Below the pieces are notes generated by a model, which worked only from the letters and a program-made list of their open reading frames with translations, searched no databases and was not told where the DNA came from. A stretch of 64,000 nt of DNA, from assembly GCF_001884235.1 (NCBI RefSeq), contig NZ_MAOI01000020.1:62001-126000 (forward strand), written 5' to 3'. Origin of the DNA: Bacillus paramycoides. Its GTDB lineage: Bacteria > Bacillota > Bacilli > Bacillales > Bacillaceae_G. Every line of letters begins with the position of its first letter. The first letter of the stretch is position 1. Positions 52,359 through 61,453 of the stretch are shown piece by piece. The position numbers and the translations under genes were made by a program.

Positions 52359-53231
52359 TCATTGTGGATTCTTCTCGAAGAACGCTTGTACATATTCCAT
52401 AAACTCGATTGGCTCCTGACGGAACGGTGCGTGGTATCCTTTTTCAATGATATGAAACGTACTATTGGCAAATAACTGATGGTACAGTTCACCATTTTCC
52501 CAAGAAACACTCTTATCGTGCCTACCCCATAAAATTAAAGTTGGCACCTTAATTTTATCTGCTTCCATCGCAATGCGGCGCTCTTTCATTTTCGTAAGCT
52601 CATCATAATGCTTTTTATCATCTCGACTATTTTTCACTTCATTTTTATTATAATCCGTAATCGCAGTCACAGTTTGCAGGTCTGTTGATAACTGCGGCAT
52701 TTCATAACCTTCTTTTTGCTGGAAAGATTCAATTCCTGTAGAATCCGCTAAAATAAGATGCGTAACTGCATCTGGGTATAAATATGCTAAATTAAGGGAC
52801 ATCTCTCCCCCCATCGAATGACCAAGTACCGCAAACTGATCATACCCAAGCTTCTTCATTAACTTATAATATAAATTAACTTGCGCAGGAAACGAATACT
52901 GAAAATCAATCGGCTTAGAAGAACGCCCAAACCCTAAAATATCAACCGCAATAATCGTATGATCCTTCACAAGTTCCGGATAAATATCACTAAACCCATC
53001 TGAAGAACCACCAAACCCGTGAAGCATAAGTAAAGGCGGCTTCCCCACGCCAATTTGCTTAAAATAGATCGTCTGTCCATCAATCTGTGCCATACTCTCT
53101 TTCGTATTTATCTTCATCATCACAGTATCTTTCACTTCTTCAACCTTCGCAATCGACTTATCAACGAAGTTACAAACTACTAATAAAACAAGAACAATAC
53201 CGCTAATGATATAAAACTTAAACCGTTTCAA
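52359..53231 (-). CDS. Membrane-anchored alpha/beta hydrolase
   Basis: A 290-residue protein with an N-terminal signal anchor (FYIISGIVLVLLVVCNFV) and an alpha/beta hydrolase domain outside the cell: LLMLHGFGGSSDGF supplies the oxyanion loop, VLGHSMGGEMSLNLA the nucleophile elbow, LILWGRHDKSV the acid region and KGYHAPFRQEP the histidine. TTG at 53231 is nine bases after AAAGGAG; the frame before it has no such site. Substrate unknown. Two palindromes of the same type lie upstream. Confidence 0.8.
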   Translation of the reverse strand: MKRFKFYIISGIVLVLLVVCNFVDKSIAKVEEVKDTVMMKINTKESMAQIDGQTIYFKQIGVGKPPLLMLHGFGGSSDGFSDIYPELVKDHTIIAVDILGFGRSSKPIDFQYSFPAQVNLYYKLMKKLGYDQFAVLGHSMGGEMSLNLAYLYPDAVTHLILADSTGIESFQQKEGYEMPQLSTDLQTVTAITDYNKNEVKNSRDDKKHYDELTKMKERRIAMEADKIKVPTLILWGRHDKSVSWENGELYHQLFANSTFHIIEKGYHAPFRQEPIEFMEYVQAFFEKNPQ

Positions 53232-53304
53232 AGTTCCCGTCTCCTTTCTCAAGCTGCTATTTAAAGTTTTTACAGTTTTTGGTTGTTTTATGTTTTCTTT
53301 TTAA

Positions 53305-53325
53305 TTGTAACTATATCGGTTACAA
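53305..53325. promoter_or_regulatory. Palindrome 1 upstream of the hydrolase
   Basis: TTGTAAC and GTTACAA, perfect 7-bp arms with a 7-base spacer. The core GTAACTAT..GTTAC recurs at 53371. Confidence 0.55.
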
Positions 53326-53370
53326 TTATATTAAAAAAATATGACTTATTTCTATTACTATCATCATTCT

Positions 53371-53387
53371 GTAACTATTATAGTTAC
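53371..53387. promoter_or_regulatory. Palindrome 2 upstream of the hydrolase
   Basis: GTAACTAT-T-ATAGTTAC is a perfect 17-base palindrome sharing 13 of 17 bases with the core of palindrome 1, 64 bases away (about six helix turns). Confidence 0.55.
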
Positions 53388-53435
53388 GCATTTAAAGTAA
53401 GTCAATTCTTTTCTCTACATGACCTAAAAATAGAA

Positions 53436-53463
53436 AAAGGGACTTCTATGTTGAAGTCCCTTT
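53436..53463 (-). terminator. Terminator of the rap-phr operon
   Basis: AAAGGGACTTC and GAAGTCCCTTT, perfect 11-bp arms with a 6-base loop, U-rich on the minus strand, 12 bases after the phr stop codon. Confidence 0.85.
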
Positions 53464-53474
53464 CTTTATTTTTA

Positions 53475-53780
53475 TTATAGTTGGCTTACTCCGCCGTCAC
53501 CTTTATTGAAGTTTGCTGGAGCCCCGCCAGTCTCTCCTATATTAACGTAGTCTGGTCTTGCTGGTGCTCCACCCGTGTCCCCTCTATTGAAACCAGCATA
53601 ATCTGGTCTTGCTGGCGCTCCACCTGTATCCCCCTTATTAAAACTAACATAGTCTGGTCTTGCTGGCGCTCCGCCTGTATCTCCTCTATTTAAATATTGA
53701 TTTTGAGATCCAGCAAAGGAATTCAATCCAATTGACAATGTAACTACTAAACCCGTAATGAACAAACTAGTCTTTTTCAT
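53475..53780 (-). CDS. Phr-like secreted peptide precursor with tandem pheromone repeats
   Basis: A 101-residue precursor. A signal peptide (MKKTSLFITGLVVTLSIGLN, then SFAGS) is followed by three 17-residue units GDTGGAPARPDY[VA] separated by Asn-rich linkers, and by a fourth, shorter GETGGAPANF unit. At DNA level the units are exact 51-base tandem repeats. The gene starts directly after the stop codon of a Rap gene (TAA ATG), the usual place of a phr gene. Phr precursors are normally 40-60 residues with one pheromone at the C-terminus, so this one is a multi-copy form. The segment ARPDYV resembles the NprX peptide SKPDIVG. The exact mature peptide cannot be read. Confidence 0.8.
   Translation of the reverse strand: MKKTSLFITGLVVTLSIGLNSFAGSQNQYLNRGDTGGAPARPDYVSFNKGDTGGAPARPDYAGFNRGDTGGAPARPDYVNIGETGGAPANFNKGDGGVSQL
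53500..53690. repeat. Tandem 51-bp repeats in the phr-like gene
   Basis: TCTGGTCTTGCTGG recurs at 53551, 53602 and 53653, exactly 51 bases apart, with a degenerate fourth unit near 53516. In-frame units can be gained or lost without shifting the reading frame. Confidence 0.85.
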
Positions 53781-54875
53781 TTATTTTAACGCTCCCTTTT
53801 TTAAAATTCTCTTTTGAGCTTGACTACTAACAAAAAAGTACTTACTAGCTTTTTCATGATTTTCTTCCTGATAAAACTTACAAGCTAATATTTCCATATA
53901 TTCCTTAACGCACTCTAAAAGAGAATGTTCTTCAAAATATAAGATACTTTCTAAAGTTACTTTCTCTAAGTCACTAGCACTGGATTTAATATTAAGTTCT
54001 TTTAAAATCATAAAACGATATTGGAATTCTTTATTTTGTAATTCGTTACAAATCCTTAAGCCTAACTCTATTAGCTCATTAGCAGTTTCTATTCTACCTA
54101 ATTTATAATTTTCCTCAGCTTCAGTGAAAATTGCTTTAAAATTTCTAGGCATTTTTTGAGTAACTTCACTTAGATGTCTAATCGCTAAATCAGATAAATC
54201 CTGACTGCCATATAGCCACCCTAAATTATTTCTAACCATTAAAACATACTTTTCATGATTCACTTGTTGGAAAACATTTAATGCAGTATTAAAATTTTCC
54301 TCAGCTAATTCAAATTGTCTTAAGTCTATACAACATAAACCCAATATATTCTCACATAACGCGAAATTAATATCATATCCTGATTGCTTCGTAAAATCTT
54401 CTTTTGCCTTTTTCAAATAATCAATCGCATTAATTTGTTGATAGGAGTGATAGTAGAAATTCCCCATCCGGTAATTAAACTCCGCATGTTCTATCGGATC
54501 TGCAATATATTTCAATAACTTCTCAGCTTGTTCATACTGTTCTTTCGCTTCGTTATAATTTGAAATTAACGTGCAATGAAATCCTTTAAAAAAGTGATAG
54601 TAATACGCTAGAAAGCCTTCTGCTGGAATTTCAAAAGATTCCACTTTATCAAAACTATCTTCTCTAATTGAAATCCAATCAACTAATGCATCATACCTGA
54701 AATTCAATAACGCACGATAAAGTAATACATCCTGATCCACTTCCAAACCACTAATCTTACTATCAATCTCTTCTTTTATTTCCGTAGCTTTCTCTATTTG
54801 CTGCTGCAACATTACACGATACCAATCATCTAAAGAATGTTTCATTTGCTCCCGTGTTACTATATCTGTTCCCAT
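53781..54875 (-). CDS. Rap family TPR response-regulator phosphatase / regulator
   Basis: A 364-residue helical protein. Residues 1-70 match the Rap three-helix bundle, with EVDQDVLLYRALLNFRYDAL; Gln48 is in the place of the catalytic Gln47 of RapH, which removes phosphate from Spo0F. About six TPR repeats follow (AEFNYRMGNFYYHSYQQINA, FALCENILGLCCIDLRQFELA, MVRNNLGWLYGSQD). Peptide pheromone binding to the TPR domain would switch it off. I take ATG 54875 (MGTDIVTREQM) after GGGGATGCGAAGG; ATG 54926 has no good site. The next gene is its pheromone precursor. Confidence 0.88.
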   Translation of the reverse strand: MGTDIVTREQMKHSLDDWYRVMLQQQIEKATEIKEEIDSKISGLEVDQDVLLYRALLNFRYDALVDWISIREDSFDKVESFEIPAEGFLAYYYHFFKGFHCTLISNYNEAKEQYEQAEKLLKYIADPIEHAEFNYRMGNFYYHSYQQINAIDYLKKAKEDFTKQSGYDINFALCENILGLCCIDLRQFELAEENFNTALNVFQQVNHEKYVLMVRNNLGWLYGSQDLSDLAIRHLSEVTQKMPRNFKAIFTEAEENYKLGRIETANELIELGLRICNELQNKEFQYRFMILKELNIKSSASDLEKVTLESILYFEEHSLLECVKEYMEILACKFYQEENHEKASKYFFVSSQAQKRILKKGALK

Positions 54876-54920
54876 ACCTTCGCATCCCCTTTTCTCACAG
54901 CTTACAAAATTAGGATATTT

Positions 54921-54941
54921 ATACAATTATCCAAATTGTAT
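54921..54941. promoter_or_regulatory. Palindrome in the rap promoter region
   Basis: ATACAATT and AATTGTAT, perfect 8-bp arms with a 5-base spacer, 46 bases upstream of the rap start codon. It may be an operator or overlap the -10 box (TATACAAT on the minus strand). Confidence 0.45.
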
Positions 54942-55028
54942 ACTACCACCCCTTTTCTATATATTGAAAAATAATTATCAGAAAATTACGATTTAAATGA
55001 ATTATACCGAATATTTCTTTTTCAAAAA

Positions 55029-55060
55029 CTTGAGAAACATTTGTCAGAATATTTCTCAAG
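55029..55060. repeat. Inverted repeat upstream of rap
   Basis: CTTGAGAAA and TTTCTCAAG, perfect 9-bp arms, 14-base spacer. No T-run; function unknown. Confidence 0.45.
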
Positions 55061-55070
55061 CAAATAAAAA

Positions 55071-55107
55071 AGCAAGCAATTCCAGCTATTAGCTAAAACC
55101 ACTTGCT
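55071..55107 (-). terminator. Terminator of the dioxygenase gene
   Basis: AGCAAG/CTTGCT enclose an inner AGCTAATAGCT hairpin; TTTTTTATTTG follows on the minus strand. Confidence 0.6.
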
Positions 55108-55158
55108 CTTCTACTTATGAATGTTACATCGGGTTATCAAATTCTAAATCGTACATCT

Positions 55159-56136
55159 TTACTCTTTGATAAATTCCTTTGTACTTCTCACTGTATCAAT
55201 TGGACGAACTAATTTTTCTATTTCTGCGCGTTTTGGCTCTAGGAATGGAGGTAAAGATAATTTTTCTCCAAGTGTTTCGTATGGCTCATCTCCCATAAAA
55301 CCAGGGCCATCTGTTGCAAATTCAAATAAAATTTGTGGTGCAACTCTTGCGTATAATGACTCGAAGAAGTGACGATTTACATAACCAGATGAAGGGAGTC
55401 CAACGCTACCTATTCTCTCAATCCATTCTTCTAATACAGCACGATCTTCTACTCGGAATGCGGCATGGTGCACTGTACCAAAGCCTTGTTGTGCTTCAGG
55501 AAGAACCGTATTATGTTCTACAATAACAGAGGCACCGTTTCCACCTTCATTCACTTCAAATAAATAGAATTCTCCCTCTTGAGCAATCTCTTTAAATAAT
55601 AGAACTTTTTCTAACACTTCTTTAAAGAAACTAAAGTTCGCGATACGAATAAATACAGGTCCTAAACCAGTAATTGCATATTCCAATGGAACTGGTCCAT
55701 CTTGCCAAGGTGTACCTGATTCCACACCTTTATCAAATTCATCTGAGATTAATTGATAGTGTTGATCATCAAAATCAACGAAAGAAAGAGTTTTCTTACC
55801 AAATTGCTCTTTAATTCCTGTATGTTCCACTTCAAGACGTTCAAAACGTTTCACCCAATACGCTAGCGCTGCATCACTTGGAACGCGGAACGAAGTTTTT
55901 GAAATTTCATTTGTACCGTGTACTCCTTTTGGAACACCTGGGAAGTCAAAGAATGTCATATCTGTTCCTGCACTACCTTTATCATCTGCAAAGAATAAGT
56001 GATACGTTTGAATATCATCTTGGTTTACCGTTTTCTTAACGAGACGCATTCCTAAAACGTAAGTGAAAAATTCATAGTTCTTTTCTGCACTACTTGTAAT
56101 CGCTGTAACGTGGTGTATCCCTTTTAATTGGTTCAT
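55159..56136 (-). CDS. Ring-cleaving dioxygenase (VOC family), copy 1
   Basis: A 325-residue protein made of two vicinal-oxygen-chelate modules: GIHHVTAITSSAEKNYEFF (about residues 5-23) supplies the first metal histidine, TVHHAAFRVEDRAVLEEW the second, and the glutamate lies in ILFEFATDGPGF. This is the MhqO/MhqA (YkcA, YdfO) type, which opens hydroquinone or catechol rings and detoxifies quinones. GGAGGAATATAAA before ATG 56136. It follows its paralogue with a 55-base gap and is probably cotranscribed. Confidence 0.88.
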   Translation of the reverse strand: MNQLKGIHHVTAITSSAEKNYEFFTYVLGMRLVKKTVNQDDIQTYHLFFADDKGSAGTDMTFFDFPGVPKGVHGTNEISKTSFRVPSDAALAYWVKRFERLEVEHTGIKEQFGKKTLSFVDFDDQHYQLISDEFDKGVESGTPWQDGPVPLEYAITGLGPVFIRIANFSFFKEVLEKVLLFKEIAQEGEFYLFEVNEGGNGASVIVEHNTVLPEAQQGFGTVHHAAFRVEDRAVLEEWIERIGSVGLPSSGYVNRHFFESLYARVAPQILFEFATDGPGFMGDEPYETLGEKLSLPPFLEPKRAEIEKLVRPIDTVRSTKEFIKE

Positions 56137-56191
56137 TTTATATTCCTCCAATAATTTTAATTTATATGTTAAAGTTGTATTTTTTCTTCTA

Positions 56192-57136
56192 TTACTTCTC
56201 TTCAACCGGAGCTAAATTTGCTTCAATTTCTGCTCGCTGATCCTCTAAGAACGGCGGTAAATCAAGTTTTTCTCCTAAATGTTCCACATCTCCATCAACT
56301 GTAAATCCTGGTCCATCTGTCGCAATTTCAAAAAGGATTCCGTTTGATTCACGGAAATATAAGCTTTTAAAGTAGAAACGGTCGATAATTCCTGAAGAAT
56401 GAAACCCTCTTTGTTTCACCTGTTCCTCCCAATAGGCAAGCTCTGTATCGTTTTTCACACGAATTGCTAAATGGTGAATGCTACCGCGGCCCGGCTTTTC
56501 AGAAGGACCATCCAAATATTTCACAACTATTTCTCCAAAGGCTTCTCCCTTAATAGACTGAAAAATTGCTTCCTCGTCACTTCGGCTAACCTCTGTATAA
56601 CCAAACATATCTGTAAGTGTACTCGCCATTTTATCAAGCCTACGCACCGTCATTTCCACAGAACCCATTCCTTGAATTTGATGTTCGGCCGGAACTTCGG
56701 ATTTCTCCCATGTTTCCCAGTGCTTCACTTTTTCTCCGTTTGAAACGATTAGTACTAAACGAAGACCTTCAGAATCCTCAAATTTCAAAGCAGGACGATT
56801 TGCATATGTTGTAAGTTCACTATGTTTCACACCAAATTTCTCAAATCGTTCTTTCCAGTAATGCAGGCTGTCCTCTGAAGGAACGAGTAATCCAATTCGA
56901 GTAATCGCATTCGTACCGCGATATGTTTTTCCTACTAAAGGAATTTCAAAAAACGATAGCTCCGTACCTGGGCTTCCTGTTTTATCTCCGTAAAATAAGT
57001 GATACATTGACGGATCATCTTGGTTTACCGTCATTTTCACACGACGTAAACCAAGCACGTTTTTATAAAAATGATTATTTTCATTTGCGTTCTTTGTAAT
57101 CATTGAAATGTGATGATGTCCTTTAATTTCATACAT
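56192..57136 (-). CDS. Ring-cleaving dioxygenase (VOC family), copy 2
   Basis: A 314-residue paralogue of the next gene: IKGHHHISMITKNANENNHFY, SIHHLAIRVKNDTELAYWEEQ (in part) and ILFEIATDGPGFTVDGD give the same metal ligands. Both keep RLVKKTVNQDD/RRVKMTVNQDD. In Bacillus, MhqR and YodB-type repressors control such genes in answer to quinones and diamide. GGAGGAATCACCG before the ATG. Several ATCACTT half-sites about 210-250 bases upstream may be regulatory. Confidence 0.88.
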   Translation of the reverse strand: MYEIKGHHHISMITKNANENNHFYKNVLGLRRVKMTVNQDDPSMYHLFYGDKTGSPGTELSFFEIPLVGKTYRGTNAITRIGLLVPSEDSLHYWKERFEKFGVKHSELTTYANRPALKFEDSEGLRLVLIVSNGEKVKHWETWEKSEVPAEHQIQGMGSVEMTVRRLDKMASTLTDMFGYTEVSRSDEEAIFQSIKGEAFGEIVVKYLDGPSEKPGRGSIHHLAIRVKNDTELAYWEEQVKQRGFHSSGIIDRFYFKSLYFRESNGILFEIATDGPGFTVDGDVEHLGEKLDLPPFLEDQRAEIEANLAPVEEK

Positions 57137-57351
57137 CGGTGATTCCTCCGTTTCATTTTACTAGTCAAGTGATAACTAAAAAAATAATATGCTTCTTAAC
57201 TTTTCACTATATTCTCATTATGTTTTTGTAGCTTAATCTTAGTTTTTTACTGAATAAGTTGCATTGATAGAAAACTGTTTTAAAAATTCATTCATACATT
57301 ACTTTACTGTGTAAACCGAAAGTAACTGAGTGTATGTTTTTCATATGACTC

Positions 57352-57389
57352 AATCACTTTCGTTACTATCACTTTACATCTCAAGTGAT
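57352..57389. promoter_or_regulatory. ATCACTT motif cluster upstream of the dioxygenases
   Basis: ATCACTT (57352), ATCACTT (57368) and AAGTGAT (57383) stand within 38 bases; the last two form a perfect inverted repeat with an 8-base spacer. Another AAGTGAT is near 57166. Apart from this, the 400 bases between the dioxygenase and yhaM hold only AT-rich DNA and the yhaM terminator. Confidence 0.4.
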
Positions 57390-57504
57390 TAAAAAGCAAG
57401 TAAAAAATCTCAAATTCAAGATATTTCTTTGATTAAATAATATTTTAGGCTGGAGAATAGTTAATTTCTATCTGTTATTGAATGTGATTTTTAATAAAAA
57501 AACA

Positions 57505-57536
57505 GCCTCACTAAGTTTTTTAACACTTAATGAGGC
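57505..57536 (-). terminator. yhaM terminator
   Basis: GCCTCACTAAGT and ACTTAATGAGGC, 12-bp arms with one mismatch, and seven U behind on the minus strand. Confidence 0.8.
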
Positions 57537-57542
57537 CATTTT

Positions 57543-58505
<963 letters not shown>

Positions 58506-58528
58506 TCAATTACTTTTAGTATAGCATA

Positions 58529-61453
58529 CTACAACTCATTTTCTTTACGCTTACGTGTTAATTTTATAATCTGATTTTCTTTAAAATATGTTAATAAATG
58601 CTCATGACATGTAAAGAAGATAACTTGTCTATCTTTCGCAATTTCCTTTATAAGTTCAATCGTTCGATTCGTCCTTACCGCATCAAAATGCACGAAGCTA
58701 TCATCAATAATAAATGGATAATCATGCTCAAATGTTTTCGCTAGCGCAAATCGTAACGATAAATATAGCTGCTCTGCTGTCGCCTGGCTCAGTTCATGAC
58801 TGTAAAAACGCATACCATCATTACGTTCCACAATAAACGATTCCGTTTCTGACGGTGAGAATATTTTACTATATCGTCCGCCTGTTAAATAAACGAAATA
58901 CTCTTCGGATTTTTGTAAAATACGCGGAAGATGCACTTCATGATAATATTGCTTCGTTTTCGTTAGTACTGTCTTCGCGGCCGCATATGCAGCCCACTTC
59001 TTCACTTGTTCACGTACTTGTGATTTTTTCATTTCCCACTCATGTAGTAAATCACCGTACGTACTACCTTCTTCTAAATTCGCAATTTCTATTCGATGCT
59101 TCGCAATACGCTCTGTTAATTCTTTCTCTTTCGCAAGAAAGTTTTGCATCGTTACTATTTCTTGCTTTAACTTTTCTTCATATCCTTCAGCCTCATAATT
59201 TTCAGCTAATGATAAACTCGTTAAGCGCTGTTCTAAAAGATCAATTTGAGGCAATAGACGCCCCACTTGCTTCTCGGCATCTTCACGTTTTTCCGCCAAT
59301 CTTCCTGCTTCTAAAAACATCTCTTCATTTGTAGATTCTGCAATATGCCATAAACCATCTCGTTCTACTAGAAGTTGCTTTAATTGCTGCTGCAAGAATT
59401 CATATTCCTCTTGCCACTCCGCAAGCTTCTCTTCCTTTTGCTTACAAGTCTGCCTCTTCTCTTTCTCATTTTGCATACGACTTTGCGCCTCATAGAGCTT
59501 ACTATACTCTGTGCTACCGATAACAGTTTCTAGTTTATGTTCAAAACGAGAAATCATTTCATATAATGAAGATTTTCGCTCACCTTGTTTCTCTAGCTCA
59601 CGATATAATTGCTGCATTTTTTCAATACGCTCAAACGCCGGCAATATGTGCGCATACGTATAAAATTCTGGGAACATATAACGCGTTTTATAAGCATCTA
59701 CTTGTTCTCCTGCATGGAAAGTTTCTCTTTCCCATTCCTCATACGATGAAACGACTTTATCATACGCACGTTCCATTTGCTGCAATTTATAAGACTCTCG
59801 CTCAAATAACTTTCGAATCTCTTCATCTTTTTCTAATTGATAACGAACTGACATCGCCTCTTCACTTTGACGCCCGCCAGCACTTTGCTGAAGAGTAAGG
59901 AGTTCTTCTTGCAATCCACCTGATGGATCTTTATATAAAACGAGCGCTAAGACAATTCCTACAAAAACAATAACACTAATAAATAACATCGCGCGGTTAT
60001 CTATAAATAAACTCGTTACTAAAACGCCCGTGTTAATAAGAAGTAACAGAAGACAAACTCTTTGCCACTGCTTTTTCTTTTGCTTTACTGCCCCTGCTTT
60101 CTCTTCATACTTACGCTTCATTCTCTCTGCGCCCATACCTAGAAACGCCGCATCTTGAAATGATTTTTCTTTCTCAACTAACGTATTTCTCTCTTCATCA
60201 GCTAACATTTGCTGGCTTATTTGTCTTATATTTTCTTCTTGTTCTTCTAATTGCTCTTGAGCCGTTTTAAAACGTTCATCTAGTTGCGTTTTTTGCGTTT
60301 CTAACTCTCTCGCTTTTTGCACCGTTTGTGTAATTAATTCTTTCGTCGCTAAACTTATATCAAATGAAAGAACAGTCTCTTTTTCAAAAGTAGTACCAAT
60401 TTGTTGCTCTAGTTCTGCAATTTCTTCTTTTATATTCGCAATATTCCCTGTAATATCACGCATTTCTTGGCGTGCATTTTCATAAGACATATGCTGCATA
60501 CGAAGCTCTTCTACATAACTTTCTTTTTGTAAAAATGCTTCATCTATTTCTGTGGCATCAATTTCTAATTGTACAGTTTCTATCTTTTTCTGAAGTGAAT
60601 CTACTTGCACTTGAAGAGGCTCCATCTTAGCCTTTATCGCCTCATAGCGCGCCGTACCATTTACAGGAAACTGTCCTTTTTCGTTTTCTAACACTTTCTC
60701 GTGCGTACGTTTTTCAATAACGAGAGGCTCAAGCGCCGACAATATTTCATAATCTTGCTTTCGTTTTTCCGCACACTCTTTTTCAGTACGAACGTAAGCG
60801 AGTTTCTCTTCACTTTCTTTTAACTGCTCAACCTGTTTTTCATACGTGCCAATTTTCCCTTGCCACTCTTTCAGCTTCTCTTCAAGCTTCTTCATTTCTT
60901 GCAATGACACGTTAATTTCAGGCTTACGACCACTCGGCTTAAAGCGCTGATCCATTTCTTTTTCTAGCTTTTTATCTAACTGCAATAACGCATCGCTTCC
61001 GACTGCGCTTGCAGAAAATAAATAATTGCCGATATCCGCCTCGCCAAGCTGATGAATATTTTGAAGGCCATGCATATCAAATGAAAAGACAGAATCAAAT
61101 AAGCTTTCATTCATTCCGCTTAATATATCATTTAAAATATCTTCGCCGCCAGTTTTCCCGTCTTCAAAATAAACGGTCACTTCACCAGATGCCGTCTTTG
61201 GCAAACGCTCAATTTTCAAATGGCCGTACTTCTCTGTTTGCACAGTAATCGCACCGCCATACTTCCCGCCTTCTTTCGGTTCATAACGGCGCTGCCCTCT
61301 CGTCGGAAAACCGAATAAAATACTTTTCATAAATGAGCGAATTGTCGATTTCCCCGCTTCATTTTCACCGTACAACACCGTCAGCAATGAAAGATCCATT
61401 TCCACATTTTCTAGTTTTCCATAGCCATAAATATGGAGTTTTTCAATTCTCAT
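58529..61453 (-). CDS. yhaN: SbcC/Rad50-like ATPase YhaN with central membrane helices
   Basis: A 974-residue SMC-like ATPase. Walker A GENEAGKST is at 29-37; long coiled coils fill 150-450 and 530-850; the C-terminus has LSQATAEQLYLSLRFALAK (signature) and YPFIIDDSFVHFDA (Walker B). In place of a zinc hook the middle has two hydrophobic helices (about 466-483 and 488-507: RVCLLLLLINTGVLV, FISVIVFVGIVLALVLY), so the arms seem to end in the membrane. The start overlaps yhaO by ATGA. Confidence 0.92.
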   Translation of the reverse strand: MRIEKLHIYGYGKLENVEMDLSLLTVLYGENEAGKSTIRSFMKSILFGFPTRGQRRYEPKEGGKYGGAITVQTEKYGHLKIERLPKTASGEVTVYFEDGKTGGEDILNDILSGMNESLFDSVFSFDMHGLQNIHQLGEADIGNYLFSASAVGSDALLQLDKKLEKEMDQRFKPSGRKPEINVSLQEMKKLEEKLKEWQGKIGTYEKQVEQLKESEEKLAYVRTEKECAEKRKQDYEILSALEPLVIEKRTHEKVLENEKGQFPVNGTARYEAIKAKMEPLQVQVDSLQKKIETVQLEIDATEIDEAFLQKESYVEELRMQHMSYENARQEMRDITGNIANIKEEIAELEQQIGTTFEKETVLSFDISLATKELITQTVQKARELETQKTQLDERFKTAQEQLEEQEENIRQISQQMLADEERNTLVEKEKSFQDAAFLGMGAERMKRKYEEKAGAVKQKKKQWQRVCLLLLLINTGVLVTSLFIDNRAMLFISVIVFVGIVLALVLYKDPSGGLQEELLTLQQSAGGRQSEEAMSVRYQLEKDEEIRKLFERESYKLQQMERAYDKVVSSYEEWERETFHAGEQVDAYKTRYMFPEFYTYAHILPAFERIEKMQQLYRELEKQGERKSSLYEMISRFEHKLETVIGSTEYSKLYEAQSRMQNEKEKRQTCKQKEEKLAEWQEEYEFLQQQLKQLLVERDGLWHIAESTNEEMFLEAGRLAEKREDAEKQVGRLLPQIDLLEQRLTSLSLAENYEAEGYEEKLKQEIVTMQNFLAKEKELTERIAKHRIEIANLEEGSTYGDLLHEWEMKKSQVREQVKKWAAYAAAKTVLTKTKQYYHEVHLPRILQKSEEYFVYLTGGRYSKIFSPSETESFIVERNDGMRFYSHELSQATAEQLYLSLRFALAKTFEHDYPFIIDDSFVHFDAVRTNRTIELIKEIAKDRQVIFFTCHEHLLTYFKENQIIKLTRKRKENEL

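Noticed and set aside
53500-53690. Regular 51-bp repeats as a CRISPR array
   Set aside because: The repeats are contiguous, in frame with a secreted protein and without unique spacers or cas genes.
58855-59334. 159-codon plus-strand frame inside yhaN
   Set aside because: Antisense to the coiled-coil part of yhaN, which by its codon pattern often leaves the opposite frame open.
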